DNA of 64,000 nucleotides from Caldilineaceae bacterium SB0661_bin_32 (GCA_009841235.1 VXMH01000036.1:27814-91813); one strand, 5' to 3'; positions 1 to 9,551 are shown, numbered from the stretch's first letter. Notes: generated by a model not told the origin, from the sequence alone. Translations and numbers: made by a program.

Positions 1-885
1 CTGATTTTGCGACCTCTTGCAGCGGCGGATGCGGAGGACCTATTTGACGCGTATCGCAGGCCGGTAGCGATGCGGTTTATGGACGATGCGGCGCACACTT
101 CTGCGGCGGAGACAAAGAAGATGGTCGATGGCATGCTCGATGGGTCAGGGACAGTGTGGACCGTTCGCACGACCGAGGACGGCCCGGCCCTGGGATTTGT
201 CGATTACATCGGAAACGCCGGCGTGCCCGGGATGGGCTACTTTCTACACCCGGATCATTGGGGAAACGGCTATATGAGCGAGGCTGTACGGGCGGCGCTT
301 GACTACGGTTTTGACGTGATGGGGCTGGACCGGGTGGAGCTGTGGATCAGTGAGGAGAACAGGGCGTCATTGCGTGTCGCCGAGCGGGTCGGGTTCAGGC
401 GGCGGGGGCGGATGCGGCAGAAGTATCACCAGGACGAGACCGGCCACGACAAGATCGTTTACGGGATCACGGCGGAGCAGTGGCGCACGGGGGAACTGGC
501 GGGCAACGCGCAGGCTGCTTACAGTATGGCGCCGATTCTGGCTGTGCCGGATGTGCTGGCCGCGGCGGAGTATTATTGCGACAAGCTGGGCTTTACGATC
601 GGATTTCTGTACGGCGATCCGCCCACGCACGGCGGCATCCACCGCGGCGAATGGACGTCGGAGGGCGCGCATATTCAACTCACGCTCACGGACCAACCTT
701 TGCCGGAGAAACCGCCGGTGGGGTTCTATGTTTTCATGGGCGAGGACGTTGACGGTCTGTTTGAGAAGTACCAGGCGGCGGGGGTACAAATCGAACGGGA
801 GCCGACGGACGAGCCCTGGGGGATGAGGGAGTTCGCGATACGCGACTGTAATGGATATCTGCTGCGTTTTGGCAGGTCGAGCTGA
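1..885 (+). CDS. GNAT acetyltransferase fused to a VOC (glyoxalase-like) domain, 5' partial
   Basis: The reading frame is open to the first base of the window, and the opening residues L-I-L-R-P-L match the usual beginning of RimJ/RimL-type acetyltransferases (RLILRPL). The true start is therefore probably just outside. The first ~160 residues are a GNAT fold with the acetyl-CoA loop HPDHWGNGYMSEA. From about residue 170 (numbered from the TTG at position 7) to the end is a second domain of the vicinal oxygen chelate type, with APILAVPDVLAAAEYYCDKLGF at its start and DCNGYLLRFG at its end. Both domains look intact. Substrates are unknown; fusions of this kind are often guessed to be resistance or detoxification proteins, which is inference only. 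Confidence 0.8.
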   Translation: MILRPLAAADAEDLFDAYRRPVAMRFMDDAAHTSAAETKKMVDGMLDGSGTVWTVRTTEDGPALGFVDYIGNAGVPGMGYFLHPDHWGNGYMSEAVRAALDYGFDVMGLDRVELWISEENRASLRVAERVGFRRRGRMRQKYHQDETGHDKIVYGITAEQWRTGELAGNAQAAYSMAPILAVPDVLAAAEYYCDKLGFTIGFLYGDPPTHGGIHRGEWTSEGAHIQLTLTDQPLPEKPPVGFYVFMGEDVDGLFEKYQAAGVQIEREPTDEPWGMREFAIRDCNGYLLRFGRSS

Positions 886-977
886 GTGAATAACCGTTCA
901 TGATCGGTGCGAGCTGACTGCGCCCGCGCCGGTGATTTGGACTGCCGGCAGATTGTTGTGGTCGGGAGGGCGCTGGG

Positions 978-2246
978 ATGACAGCAAAGAGTTTGGGATT
1001 ACGGAAGGACTCTGAAGGGAGAGGTGGGATCTGGCAGCTCGCGCGTGAGCGAGGCATGAGCCGGCGTCGCTTTTTGCAGCTACTGTCGGCCGGCGGGACT
1101 GCGGCTGTGCTGGCGTCTTGTACGGGTCTGCCACTGCCAACGGCGACATTGCCGGCGGCAGAAGAGAGCACGGCGGAGGCTCCCCTTTACTACAAGAACC
1201 CAGCACCGTTTATCGATCACGGCGGCGGGAATCTGGAGACGCGCCTGGAGAACATGGAGGCGTTGATCACGCCGAGCCAGTACTTTTTTGTGCGCAACAA
1301 CTCAGCCAGTCTGGTCGTGGACGCGGCCGACTGGCGACTCTCGATTGAAGGCGACGCGGTCGCTAATCCGCTGGAGCTTACCTACGATGACGTTTTGGAT
1401 TTGCCCAGCCGGACGTTTATTTCGTACCTGGAATGTGCGGGCAACCATCGGTCCATGTTCGACTTGGTGAAGGGGCAGGCGGCCAAAGGGACGCAATGGG
1501 GGACCGGTGCGATCAGCAACGGCAGATGGACGGGCGCGGCGCTGCGGGATGTGCTGGTTCAGGCAGATATTACAGATGAGGCGGTCAGCGTGCTTCTGAT
1601 TGGGTTGGACAGCGGTTCGCCGGAGAAGGGATTTCGGCGCGTGATGCCGGTTGAAAAGGCGATGGACCCGGATACGCTGCTCGCCTACTCCCTGAACGGG
1701 GAGGCTTTGCCGAAGGATCACGGTTTCCCGTTGCGGGCGCTGGCGCCAGGATGGGTGGGAGCCGCCAGCATCAAGTGGCTTGGGCGGATTGTTGTCTCTT
1801 CTGAACAGCTTTGGACGCGAAACAACACAACCTCTTACACATTGATCGGCGATGCCTATCCGCCGGAGGGGGAATCGTTGGGCAAGCCGGTGACGATGCA
1901 GACGATCAAGAGCGCACTGGCGCTGCCGCGGCCCGCTGAGCTGGCGGCAGGGACGCAGCGCATTCACGGCTACGCACAGTCGCCGTCCGGACCGATTGCG
2001 AAGGTGGAGTGGAGCCTTGATGCCGGGACGACCTGGAGAGGCGCGACCGTAGTCGAGCCGAGCGAAGACGTTTCGAGGTATTCGTGGGCGCGTTTCGAAT
2101 TCATGTGGGATGCTCGGCCGGGCGAGCACACGATTATGACGCGGGCGACGGACGCCGCGGGCAATAGACAACCGGACGAGATTCCTTTCAACGAGAAGGG
2201 TTATCTCTTCAACCAGCCGGTACCCCACCCGATACGCGTGGCGTAG
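978..2246 (+). CDS. Sulfite oxidase-family molybdopterin oxidoreductase, Tat lipoprotein
   Basis: 422 residues. A twin-arginine motif SRRRFLQ lies near residue 28, followed by a hydrophobic stretch and a lipobox-like LASC (Cys48), so the enzyme is probably exported folded and anchored as a lipoprotein. The molybdopterin domain carries the expected molybdenum-ligating cysteine in YLECAGNHR (Cys153), and the last ~110 residues match the Ig-like dimerisation domain of sulfite oxidases (KVEWSLDAGTTW). The physiological substrate cannot be told from sequence: sulfite, or a reductase role. A GGGAGGG sequence precedes the chosen ATG. A second ATG at 1056 lies directly before the Tat motif and is an alternative start. 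No cytochrome partner is adjacent. Confidence 0.85.
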   Translation: MTAKSLGLRKDSEGRGGIWQLARERGMSRRRFLQLLSAGGTAAVLASCTGLPLPTATLPAAEESTAEAPLYYKNPAPFIDHGGGNLETRLENMEALITPSQYFFVRNNSASLVVDAADWRLSIEGDAVANPLELTYDDVLDLPSRTFISYLECAGNHRSMFDLVKGQAAKGTQWGTGAISNGRWTGAALRDVLVQADITDEAVSVLLIGLDSGSPEKGFRRVMPVEKAMDPDTLLAYSLNGEALPKDHGFPLRALAPGWVGAASIKWLGRIVVSSEQLWTRNNTTSYTLIGDAYPPEGESLGKPVTMQTIKSALALPRPAELAAGTQRIHGYAQSPSGPIAKVEWSLDAGTTWRGATVVEPSEDVSRYSWARFEFMWDARPGEHTIMTRATDAAGNRQPDEIPFNEKGYLFNQPVPHPIRVA

Positions 2247-2278
2247 TAATGACGAGACCGGTTTGACAGAGGCACGCT

Positions 2279-4138
2279 ATGATTGAGATCGCCGACCATA
2301 CACGAATCGTATCCGTCGCGGAGATGCAGCTTCTGGAGAAAGAGGCCGATGCAGGCGGCCAGAGCTATGCGGCGATGATGGAACAGGCGGGTACTGCCCT
2401 GGCAGAAGCAGTTCAGGAGAACTATACCCTCAGTGGGGACGGCACGGTGTTGGTCCTGTCGGGGCCGGGCAACAACGGGGGCGACGGGCTTGTCTGCGCA
2501 CGGCATCTCAACGACGCCGGCTACCAGGTGAGGGTCTATCTGTGGAAGAGGGGCGGCTCTGCGGTCAAGGAAGAGCGGGCTGGGAGTAAGCGGCGGAAAA
2601 GAGGCTCGCGCATGAGAGTGGACCCGCCGGAAGATTACGAGGGCCATTTGGGCAAGCTGGTTGAGCGCAATGTGCCCGTCCACAACGCAGAAGAAGACGA
2701 GGATGCGGTGCAGCTGCGAGCCTGGCTGGACGCAGCGGATGTCGTGGTTGATGCGCTGCTGGGTACGGGCGCCAACCGGCCCATTGAGGGTGAACTGGCC
2801 GGCATCCTGCAGCAGGTGGCAGAGGTGCGCAACAGCCGCCCTTTGCATGGGAAATTTTCTGCGGGGGAAGCTGGCCCCGAGGCGGGTGATCCGAAAGCTC
2901 AACCGCCGCTGGCTGTGGTCGCTGTCGATGTGCCCAGCGGTTTGAATGCGGACAGCGGCGCGCTCGATGCGGCTACGGTTGCAGCCGATATGACGGTGAC
3001 ATTTGGTTGCGCGAAGACGGGGCAGTTCCAGTTTCCCGGCGCGGGCGTCCTCGGCGAACTGGTGGTGGCGGACATTGGTATTCCCCCTGAACTTACCGCC
3101 GACATGCGGACGTTTTTCCTGACGCCGGAACAGGTGGGCGGCCTCTTGCCGACGCGCAGCCGCAACAGTCACAAGGGTACTTTTGGCAAGGGGATGGCAG
3201 TGGTGGGCAGCGTGAACTATCCGGGCGCCGCCTATCTCAGCTGTGCGGCGATGGGCCGTGTGGGAGCAGGGCTGGTAACGGGCGCGATTCCTCAGCCGGT
3301 GTGGGTACCGGTGTCGTCGGCGCTGGCTGAACCGACGTGGATCCTCCTGAGCCATGATCTGGGGGTGGTGAATGAGACTGCGGCGGCCAATGTCACGGCA
3401 AAGCTGGGGGAGTATGACGCGCTGCTTATCGGCTGCGGGCTGGGGCAGGAAAGCGCAACGCGGGCCTTTATGGAGCGGCTGCTGCTGAGGAATCACAGGC
3501 GGCGCCCGTCAGCATTGCCGGGCGCGTTTGTTCCGTCTGACGGTCAAGCGGTCGAAGACGGGCAACAGGGATCAGACACAAATTCGTCAACCGACTCGCC
3601 ATTCGGTACGATCCGCCGCCGCGACCAATTGCCGGTTGAAGGGCCCTTGTTGCCGCCTACGGTGATCGACGCGGACGGCCTCAACCTTCTGGCACAACTG
3701 GAGGACTGGCCGTCGCTGCTGCCGGCAGACTGCGTCCTGACTCCGCACCCTGCGGAGATGGCGCGTCTCTGCGGGCTGTCATCGGTGCAGGAGGTTGCAG
3801 ACAACCGCTGGGAGTTGGCGCGGAAGCGGGCGGCGGCCTGGCAGGCGGTCGTGCTGCTCAAAGGGCCGTATACGGTCATTGCCACGCCGGAAGGGGAGCT
3901 GGCTGTGTTGCCGGTGGCCACTGCTGCGCTGGCTACGGCGGGGACTGGGGACATTCTGGCCGGCGCGATCACGGGGTTGCTGGCTCAGGGTCTGTCTCCA
4001 TTTCAGGCCGCGTGTCTGGGGGCCTGGCTCCATGGACGTGCCGGAGAGCTGTGCGAGCAGAGGATTGGAAGCGCCGGGGGCATCGCCTCGGATCTGCTGA
4101 CACTTCTGCCTGCGGCGATGAACGAGTTGCGGGAATAG
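2279..4138 (+). CDS. nnr: Bifunctional NAD(P)H-hydrate epimerase / ADP-dependent NAD(P)H-hydrate dehydratase
   Basis: Repairs hydrated NADH and NADPH in the cytosol. The N-terminal YjeF_N epimerase half shows GPGNNGGDG (residues 62-70) and DVPSGLNADSG. The C-terminal kinase-like dehydratase half shows HKGTFGKG, DADGLN and ATAGTGDILAG. At 619 residues it is about 100 longer than usual. The surplus sits in three low-complexity, charged or Pro/Gly/Ser-rich insertions near residues 93-117, 183-209 and 404-458, none of which interrupts a recognisable catalytic motif. It lies 32 bases downstream of the molybdoenzyme gene on the same strand and could be co-transcribed with it. Confidence 0.92.
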   Translation: MIEIADHTRIVSVAEMQLLEKEADAGGQSYAAMMEQAGTALAEAVQENYTLSGDGTVLVLSGPGNNGGDGLVCARHLNDAGYQVRVYLWKRGGSAVKEERAGSKRRKRGSRMRVDPPEDYEGHLGKLVERNVPVHNAEEDEDAVQLRAWLDAADVVVDALLGTGANRPIEGELAGILQQVAEVRNSRPLHGKFSAGEAGPEAGDPKAQPPLAVVAVDVPSGLNADSGALDAATVAADMTVTFGCAKTGQFQFPGAGVLGELVVADIGIPPELTADMRTFFLTPEQVGGLLPTRSRNSHKGTFGKGMAVVGSVNYPGAAYLSCAAMGRVGAGLVTGAIPQPVWVPVSSALAEPTWILLSHDLGVVNETAAANVTAKLGEYDALLIGCGLGQESATRAFMERLLLRNHRRRPSALPGAFVPSDGQAVEDGQQGSDTNSSTDSPFGTIRRRDQLPVEGPLLPPTVIDADGLNLLAQLEDWPSLLPADCVLTPHPAEMARLCGLSSVQEVADNRWELARKRAAAWQAVVLLKGPYTVIATPEGELAVLPVATAALATAGTGDILAGAITGLLAQGLSPFQAACLGAWLHGRAGELCEQRIGSAGGIASDLLTLLPAAMNELRE

Positions 4139-4156
4139 AGGGGAAACGGCCGCCAA

Positions 4157-4816
4157 CTAGGAACTTCTGCCGGATTCCCACGCCTGACGTAAGGCGCGCG
4201 CCTGCTCGATCAAGTCAGCCATGGTCTGGTCCGGTCCGGTGACGAGGGAGCTGCCGACGCCCAGAGCGTCGGCACCGGCCGCGGCCCAGGCGGCGGCGTT
4301 TCCCGGGCCGATGCCGCCGGTGGGCACGAACCGGACATCATCGAGCGGGGCGCGCAGGGCTTTGAGATAAGCAGGGCCACCGAGATTGGCGGGGAAGAGT
4401 TTCAGGAGGCGGGAGCCCGCGGCGTGGGCCGTCTCGGCTTCGGTGGCGGTGTAGATACCTGGAATGTGCAAAACGCCGGCCTTACGGGCCTGTTCAACTA
4501 CGGCTGGATTGAGCCCGGGCGCGACGGTGAACTGTGCGCCGGCGGCAACGGCGGCATCGAACTGGTCTTCGGTACGCACGGTGCCGGCGCCGATGCACAT
4601 ATTCTGGCCAAAACGTGCCCGCAACATTTGGATAAGTTCGAGCGCACCGGGCGTGTTCAGAGTTATCTCCATCACAAGCACGGGGGCGGCCAGGAGCGCG
4701 TCGCCGATTTCGAGCACTTTCTGGGCGGGAAAGTCCCCGCGTACGATAGCGACGATGCCGTCGTCCTGCACTTTGCGCGCCATCTCTTCAGGACCGAAAA
4801 TCATTCTCGCGCTCAT
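4157..4816 (-). CDS. eda: 2-keto-3-deoxy-phosphogluconate-type aldolase (KDPG/KHG aldolase)
   Basis: 219 residues from the ATG at 4816. The open frame continues 28 codons further upstream, but homologues begin near [23 protein letters not shown], so the shorter start is preferred. The TIM-barrel class I aldolase signatures are present: [11 protein letters not shown] (catalytic Glu), IGAGTVRT, and the Schiff-base lysine in LLKLFPA. It cleaves 2-keto-3-deoxy-6-phosphogluconate or a related 2-keto-3-deoxy acid to pyruvate and an aldehyde. No Entner-Doudoroff dehydratase or KDG kinase is adjacent, so a role in uronate or galactonate breakdown is equally possible. It converges on nnr with an 18-base gap. 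Confidence 0.85.
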   Translation of the reverse strand: MSARMIFGPEEMARKVQDDGIVAIVRGDFPAQKVLEIGDALLAAPVLVMEITLNTPGALELIQMLRARFGQNMCIGAGTVRTEDQFDAAVAAGAQFTVAPGLNPAVVEQARKAGVLHIPGIYTATEAETAHAAGSRLLKLFPANLGGPAYLKALRAPLDDVRFVPTGGIGPGNAAAWAAAGADALGVGSSLVTGPDQTMADLIEQARALRQAWESGRSS

Positions 4817-4958
4817 TAATGTTTGCGGCAGCACATTGGCAGCCCCTCCAGGAAAATCGAATCCGATACGGCATCTCTTGCATTTGGGGCGATTTCTCAA
4901 ATGCTCCGAACCTATAGTAGTATAGCATTGATTCTATTGCCGATTGGAGGAAAGTCGC

Positions 4959-5987
4959 ATGAATATTGCCCTTGACGTCATGGGCGGCGACAATGCACCG
5001 CGCGAAATCGTAGCCGGCGCGATATTGGCGGCACGACAGTACGACGTTACTGTTTCGCTGGTGGGGCGGCCGGACGTCATAGAAAGGGAGCTGGCGAGGC
5101 ATCCGACTCACAGGCTGGACCTGCCGATCGTGCCAGCCTATGAAGTGATCGAAATGTCGGACAAGCCGGCGAAGGCGGTACGCACAAAGAAGAACAGTTC
5201 GATGGCGGTAGCCTGCAAGCTGGTGAAGGAAGGCAAAGCGGATGCATTTGTGACGGCGGGCAACACGGGCGGCGCGCTGGCTGCCGGCATTCTGCACTTT
5301 GGTCGGATGCAGAGTATCCTGCGTCCGGCGTTGATCGTTCCCTTTCCCACATTGCGGGGTTTCTGCCTGATTCTGGATGTTGGGGCCAATACCGACGTCA
5401 AGCCGGAGCAGCTGCAGCAATTCAGCGTGATGGGCAGTGTCTACTCGCGACGCATCATGGGCGTGCGTAATCCGAGCGTTCGCATTTTGAGCAATGGTGA
5501 AGAGGAAGGCAAAGGCAATCAGCTGGTTCTGGAGGCGACGGCGCTGCTAGAGGAGACGCCCGGCATCCGGTTTATGGGGAATATCGAGGCGCGGGACGTG
5601 ACCAGCGGCATTGCCGATGTGGTGGTCACGGACGGCTTTACGGGCAATGTCTTTATGAAGGGCGCGGAGGGCATTGTCAAGTTGCTTCAAGGTGTACTGT
5701 TGGACGAGATCACGGCCGGTCCGATCAGCAGCATTGGCGGTCTGCTGGTTCGCTCCGCGCTGCGCAGGATGGCGCGAAGGCTTGACGACAGTGAGTTTGG
5801 AGGGGCGGTCCTGCTGGGCCTGTCTAATTTGATGGTCGTCGGCCACGGCAGAAGCAACGCCAACGCCATCCGCCACACGATTCGCAATGCGAAGCAGTTG
5901 ATCGATTCGCGGCTGGTTGAAGAGATTCAGTCGGGCGTCAGCGAAGTTATCGACAACGCCGATGAAATGGTCGCCCTCCAACGGTAG
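4959..5987 (+). CDS. plsX: Phosphate acyltransferase PlsX
   Basis: 342 residues. Converts acyl-ACP and phosphate to acyl-phosphate, the first step of PlsX/PlsY phospholipid synthesis at the membrane surface. The start [18 protein letters not shown] is the classic PlsX N-terminus, and an excellent GGAGG (within ATTGGAGGAAAGTCGC) precedes the ATG at 4959. A TTG at 4944 overlaps that ribosome binding site and is rejected. Further family marks are [40 protein letters not shown] and [15 protein letters not shown]. Neither plsY, fabD, acpP nor rpmF is adjacent, so the usual plsX-fab cluster is broken up here. It diverges from the aldolase gene. Confidence 0.96.
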   Translation: MNIALDVMGGDNAPREIVAGAILAARQYDVTVSLVGRPDVIERELARHPTHRLDLPIVPAYEVIEMSDKPAKAVRTKKNSSMAVACKLVKEGKADAFVTAGNTGGALAAGILHFGRMQSILRPALIVPFPTLRGFCLILDVGANTDVKPEQLQQFSVMGSVYSRRIMGVRNPSVRILSNGEEEGKGNQLVLEATALLEETPGIRFMGNIEARDVTSGIADVVVTDGFTGNVFMKGAEGIVKLLQGVLLDEITAGPISSIGGLLVRSALRRMARRLDDSEFGGAVLLGLSNLMVVGHGRSNANAIRHTIRNAKQLIDSRLVEEIQSGVSEVIDNADEMVALQR

Positions 5988-6016
5988 CCAGCCAAATCAC
6001 CGAAGAATTCAACTCC

Positions 6017-6814
6017 ATGAAAGTATACCGCAATCTGCCGGCGATTAAGTCAAGAGAGCAGAGGGGGCGGCGAATTGCCTTGGGTGGTTTGGCGATCCTT
6101 TTTGTCGGCCTTCTCGCCAGCTTTACGCCGACCTGGTTCCCGCCGGATGAACCGACATCCAATGCTCTGACCGGTTTTATTCAGCGATACTGGACGGTCG
6201 TCAGTTTTGGCGCGCTGGCGGTGGGCTTTATCGCCTCCAATGTCGGGAGCTACTATATTAACCGCTTTGCGCCGCGGCGCTGGCCTGGCAGCAAGCGAAT
6301 TGCGCGACCGGATGAGCTTGTCGAGAACGGTCTGAAAGGGTTTGACGACAAGTACGCGCTTTTTCTATGGGGACTGGATGAAGTCCCGTACATTTTGGTG
6401 GGGCCGTCCGGCGTACGGGTCTTTCTTGTGCGCAGCGACAAAGGAACTGTGCGCGTGTACGGGGACAGATGGCGGGAACGGTTCAGTCTGGGCCGATTGC
6501 TCACGTTTCTCAACAGGGAGGGACTGGGCAACCCCGTACGTGAAATCGAGGAGACCGAACGGAAAGTCCGGGAGTTGCTTCAAGAGGGAGAGTCGAGCGG
6601 TGAATTAGCGGTCAACGCTGCCGACATTCCGATCGAGAGCGCGGCGGTCTTCATCAATCCGGCCATGCAACTGGAGCTTGAGAACCCCTCGATGCCGGTG
6701 TTGCGGGTCGATCAGTTGAAGAAGTATGTGCGCACAAAGAGGGACCATCAACTGAATGCGGGCGATGTGCGCGCGGTGACTGATTATCTACTGAGTGTCA
6801 GCGCGCTGGCGTAA
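6017..6814 (+). CDS. Membrane-anchored protein with possible nuclease-related (NERD-like) domain
   Basis: 265 residues. Two hydrophobic segments near residues 21-37 and 58-76 precede a soluble domain facing the cytosol by the positive-inside rule. The soluble part contains LKGFDDKYALFLWGLDEVPYILVGPSGVRVFLV and, after a helical stretch, SAAVFINPAMQLELENPSMPVLRVDQLKKYV. This layout is reminiscent of NERD domains, but a convincing catalytic D...ExK set is not obvious, so the assignment is tentative. It starts 29 bases after plsX and probably shares its transcript. Function unknown. Confidence 0.6.
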   Translation: MKVYRNLPAIKSREQRGRRIALGGLAILFVGLLASFTPTWFPPDEPTSNALTGFIQRYWTVVSFGALAVGFIASNVGSYYINRFAPRRWPGSKRIARPDELVENGLKGFDDKYALFLWGLDEVPYILVGPSGVRVFLVRSDKGTVRVYGDRWRERFSLGRLLTFLNREGLGNPVREIEETERKVRELLQEGESSGELAVNAADIPIESAAVFINPAMQLELENPSMPVLRVDQLKKYVRTKRDHQLNAGDVRAVTDYLLSVSALA

Positions 6815-6829
6815 CAGCGGCGCTTCGCA

Positions 6830-7609
6830 TCAATCGAACCCCAGCCTTCTTTCCTTCAAACTGACATATTTATCGCGGGTGATGATCAGATGATCGAGAA
6901 CATCGATCTGCAGGAGCTTGCCCGCGGCGACGATCTGTTTTGTCACCTGCACGTCTTCGGGGCTGGGTGTTGGGTCGCCGCTGGGATGGTTGTGGACGAC
7001 AATGAGTGATGCGCTGTTGGCGCGCACGGCCTCGGTAAAGATTTCACCTACACGAATTACGGCGGCGTTGAGGCTGCCGGAATAGACGACGGGAGTACGT
7101 TGGACATTGTTTTTCGTGTCCAGGAGTACGACCCGCACCTGTTCCCGCTCCAGCATACCCATTTCCAACATCAGAAGATTGGCGACATCGGAGGGGCTCT
7201 GGATCTTGTCGCGCTCCAAGGGCGCGGCGAGCAGGAGTCTGCGTCCCAGTTCGAGGGCGGCTTTGATTTGTGTGACCTTGGCCTTGCCAACGCCGCGGGT
7301 CTTTGTCAACTCCTCAAAACTGGCGTGGGCCAGACCGGGCAGGCCATTGAATTCGGTCAGCAGACGCTCGGCCTGGCGGATGACGTTTTCGCCCCGGCCG
7401 CCGGTACGCAGCACGATTGCGAGGAGTTCGGCGGCGCTGAGGGCACCGGCGCCGACATACTCCAGCCTCTCTCTAGGACGGAGATCCTCCGGCATCTCCT
7501 TGATTGTGTAGGCTGTGCGGGAAGGAGTTGCCTGATCGTGGTTATCAGGTCGTTCTTTGCGGGAAGAGTCGATAGCAGGGGTGATATTGTCTACAGGTGT
7601 CAGTTGCAT
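6830..7609 (-). CDS. radC: RadC-family JAB/MPN metalloprotein
   Basis: 259 residues. An N-terminal helix-hairpin-helix region ([22 protein letters not shown], then [27 protein letters not shown]) is followed by the JAB1/MPN domain with the metal-binding motif [16 protein letters not shown]. The family was named for a supposed DNA repair role that was not upheld in Escherichia coli; its true activity is unsettled. The first ~30 residues are not conserved in appearance and no Shine-Dalgarno sequence precedes the ATG, so an internal start is possible. It converges on the preceding membrane-protein gene. Confidence 0.92.
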   Translation of the reverse strand: MQLTPVDNITPAIDSSRKERPDNHDQATPSRTAYTIKEMPEDLRPRERLEYVGAGALSAAELLAIVLRTGGRGENVIRQAERLLTEFNGLPGLAHASFEELTKTRGVGKAKVTQIKAALELGRRLLLAAPLERDKIQSPSDVANLLMLEMGMLEREQVRVVLLDTKNNVQRTPVVYSGSLNAAVIRVGEIFTEAVRANSASLIVVHNHPSGDPTPSPEDVQVTKQIVAAGKLLQIDVLDHLIITRDKYVSLKERRLGFD

Positions 7610-7776
7610 ACAGGTTTAACCGGGAGATAGTCGTGGACCGATATTGAATTAGTGCAACACAGTTGGGATCAGGGCTGGCTTTTTTTTAAGACCAGGAATC
7701 GCGTTTCTTTGAAGTTGTGGGCGAGGCATCAAGGGTTGGAGGTGAAGAATAGGGCCAGTTTCAATCCAACCTGAAA

Positions 7777-8266
7777 TCACTTAAGAGGTCCAGCAATGCA
7801 GTGGTCGCCGTTCTTCATCACGACGAGGTCAAACTGCTCCCCCTGGATATTCTTCTCTTCCACAGTGGCTGCGAAGGATTCTTCGAGCACGGACTTCATG
7901 GTTTTGCGGAAGAGGTCTTCGCTGTGGATTCCCCCGCGCAAGCCAAAGCGTGCCAGAGCCATTTCAAATGAATCGAAACGCTCGTCCAGCTTGTCGAAAC
8001 GCTCATCTATTCTGTTGAAACCTGCTTCGGTTTCTCTTGTATAGTTATGTTTCCTGACGACTTACCTCCACTTGAGCCAGGAGACGCGCAAACTCGTCCC
8101 GTCGCGGAAACTTCTTGGCGACCACCCCTTCAACAAATACGACAAATTCGGGTGATTGCTCCAGTATCTGCGGCAGGCTATTCAGGATATATCGTTTGGC
8201 CTGTTCCAACTGCTCGGTTGTTAGCGGCTGAGCGTTCATCGATTCCGTTGTCTCCACCATGGTCAT
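7777..8266 (-). pseudogene. Broken DUF3782-like PD-(D/E)XK family gene (frameshifted and 3'-truncated)
   Basis: Read on the minus strand, 73 codons from the ATG at 8266 (LTTEQLEQAKRYILNSLPQ, then QSPEFVVFVEGVV) end at a TAA at 8045. In the next frame the expected continuation resumes: ETEAGFNRIDERFDKLDERFDSFEMALARFGLRGG, then FDLVVMKNGDHCI, with a stop at 7777. The two frames are separated by 19 bases, ATAACTATACAAGAGAAAC, flanked by direct GAAAC repeats. Removing one repeat unit plus this spacer joins the frames as RQETEAGF. The C-terminal part, where the family's catalytic core would finish, is missing. Similar proteins are small multicopy genes of unknown function in Chloroflexota and Cyanobacteria (from memory). 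Confidence 0.7.
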
Positions 8267-8396
8267 GAGTATACCACGAGTGCGTCAGTCTTCAGGTGTT
8301 TGCGATGGCTGGAGTCAGCAGCTGACAGATCATATGGCAGGTAGCGCACGACAGTTTCTGGTCAGAGTCCAACTAAGAGCAGGAATTGTCGTCCAC

Positions 8397-9551
8397 TCAA
8401 CGAATGAAGCGGGTCACAGAAAAGGGCGCTAAATCCCAGGCGATCGGTTGATCGAGAGCTTGCTCGACCACCAGCTTTGCACTAAACGGGCCAAGGGTGA
8501 GACCGGTAGGCCCGTGCCCAGTTGCAAGGTAGACACCTTTGGTTCCTGGAATGGCACCCAGCAGCGGCAGGTGATCAGTGGTATAGGGACGCAGACCGAC
8601 TCGAATTTCATGGATAGCGGCGTTGCGCAGGCCGGGGGCGAGGCGCAGGGCTTCGTGCAGAACTTCCTGGATGCCCGAAACGGTTGCGTTAGGAGCGAAG
8701 CCGCTGTCGGTTTCGCGCGTGGCGCCGACAGCGACGCGACCACCGGGCCAGGGCACCTGATAGTGACCGCTGAATCCCCCCACGATCGACCAGGCGCTCG
8801 TATCCTGGCCGGGGACATGCAGATGGATGATCTGCCCGCGCTGGGGCGCAACGGGAATCCGGACGTCCAGCTGATCTGCGAAGGCGGCTGACCAGGCGCC
8901 GCCTGCGATGAGAACGGTGCCGGCCGTGTATTCTTCGCCTGAAGCGATGCGGATGCCGTTCACCTGGCCCTCTTCCAGCAGCAGGGCCGAGACGTCGGCG
9001 TCGATTGTCCGGACGCAGCGGCTGCGCAGGCCGTGTTCGAGAGCTGCTGTCATCAGGCGGCCGTCGACGCGGCGGGAGACAGGCTGGAGCAATACTGCGC
9101 TGGCGTCGGCCAGTGGAGGGAAGAAGGAGTTGCGGGCTTCTGCGGGAGAGATGCGTCGAATCAACTCCGCGGAGGGAGGGCGCCGCTCCTCCTGGCGGGC
9201 GTAGATTTCCTGCTCCATCTCGGCGAGGGCGGCCGCTTCGGTGTCGTCGAGGGCGATGGATAACTTGGAACACAGGCTATAGGCCCGAGAGAGTTCTTCG
9301 ATGGACGCGCCGTCGGCAGTGAGATCATCGATCAGCACGGAATAGTAGTCCACGGCGTCGAGAGCGAAGTCGTACCAGAGCCGGCCATCACGTGTGCTGC
9401 TTTCGGGAGCGAGGATGCCGGCGCCGGCGTCGGTGGCGCGGCCTGTGTCACGGCGGTCGCACAGCAGAGTGCGGGCGCCCAGCTGACCGGCGCGGTAGGC
9501 GGCGGCCGCTCCGACGATACCGCCGCCGATGATGATCAGGTCGAAATCCAT
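8397..9551 (-). CDS. FAD-dependent amine/amino-acid oxidase, ThiO / D-amino-acid oxidase family
   Basis: 384 residues. The N-terminus DFDLIIIGGGIVGAAAAYRAGQLGARTLLCDRRD is a complete dinucleotide-binding fold, followed by GRATDAGAGILAPES, typical of glycine oxidase (ThiO)-like enzymes. The C-terminal DAO motifs are RPYTTDHLPLLGAIP and YLATGHGPTGLTLGP. It would oxidise a small amino acid or secondary amine with release of hydrogen peroxide. No other thiamine gene lies nearby, so a catabolic role is at least as likely as thiazole synthesis. GGAGG precedes the ATG by about 7 bases. Confidence 0.85.
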   Translation of the reverse strand: MDFDLIIIGGGIVGAAAAYRAGQLGARTLLCDRRDTGRATDAGAGILAPESSTRDGRLWYDFALDAVDYYSVLIDDLTADGASIEELSRAYSLCSKLSIALDDTEAAALAEMEQEIYARQEERRPPSAELIRRISPAEARNSFFPPLADASAVLLQPVSRRVDGRLMTAALEHGLRSRCVRTIDADVSALLLEEGQVNGIRIASGEEYTAGTVLIAGGAWSAAFADQLDVRIPVAPQRGQIIHLHVPGQDTSAWSIVGGFSGHYQVPWPGGRVAVGATRETDSGFAPNATVSGIQEVLHEALRLAPGLRNAAIHEIRVGLRPYTTDHLPLLGAIPGTKGVYLATGHGPTGLTLGPFSAKLVVEQALDQPIAWDLAPFSVTRFIR

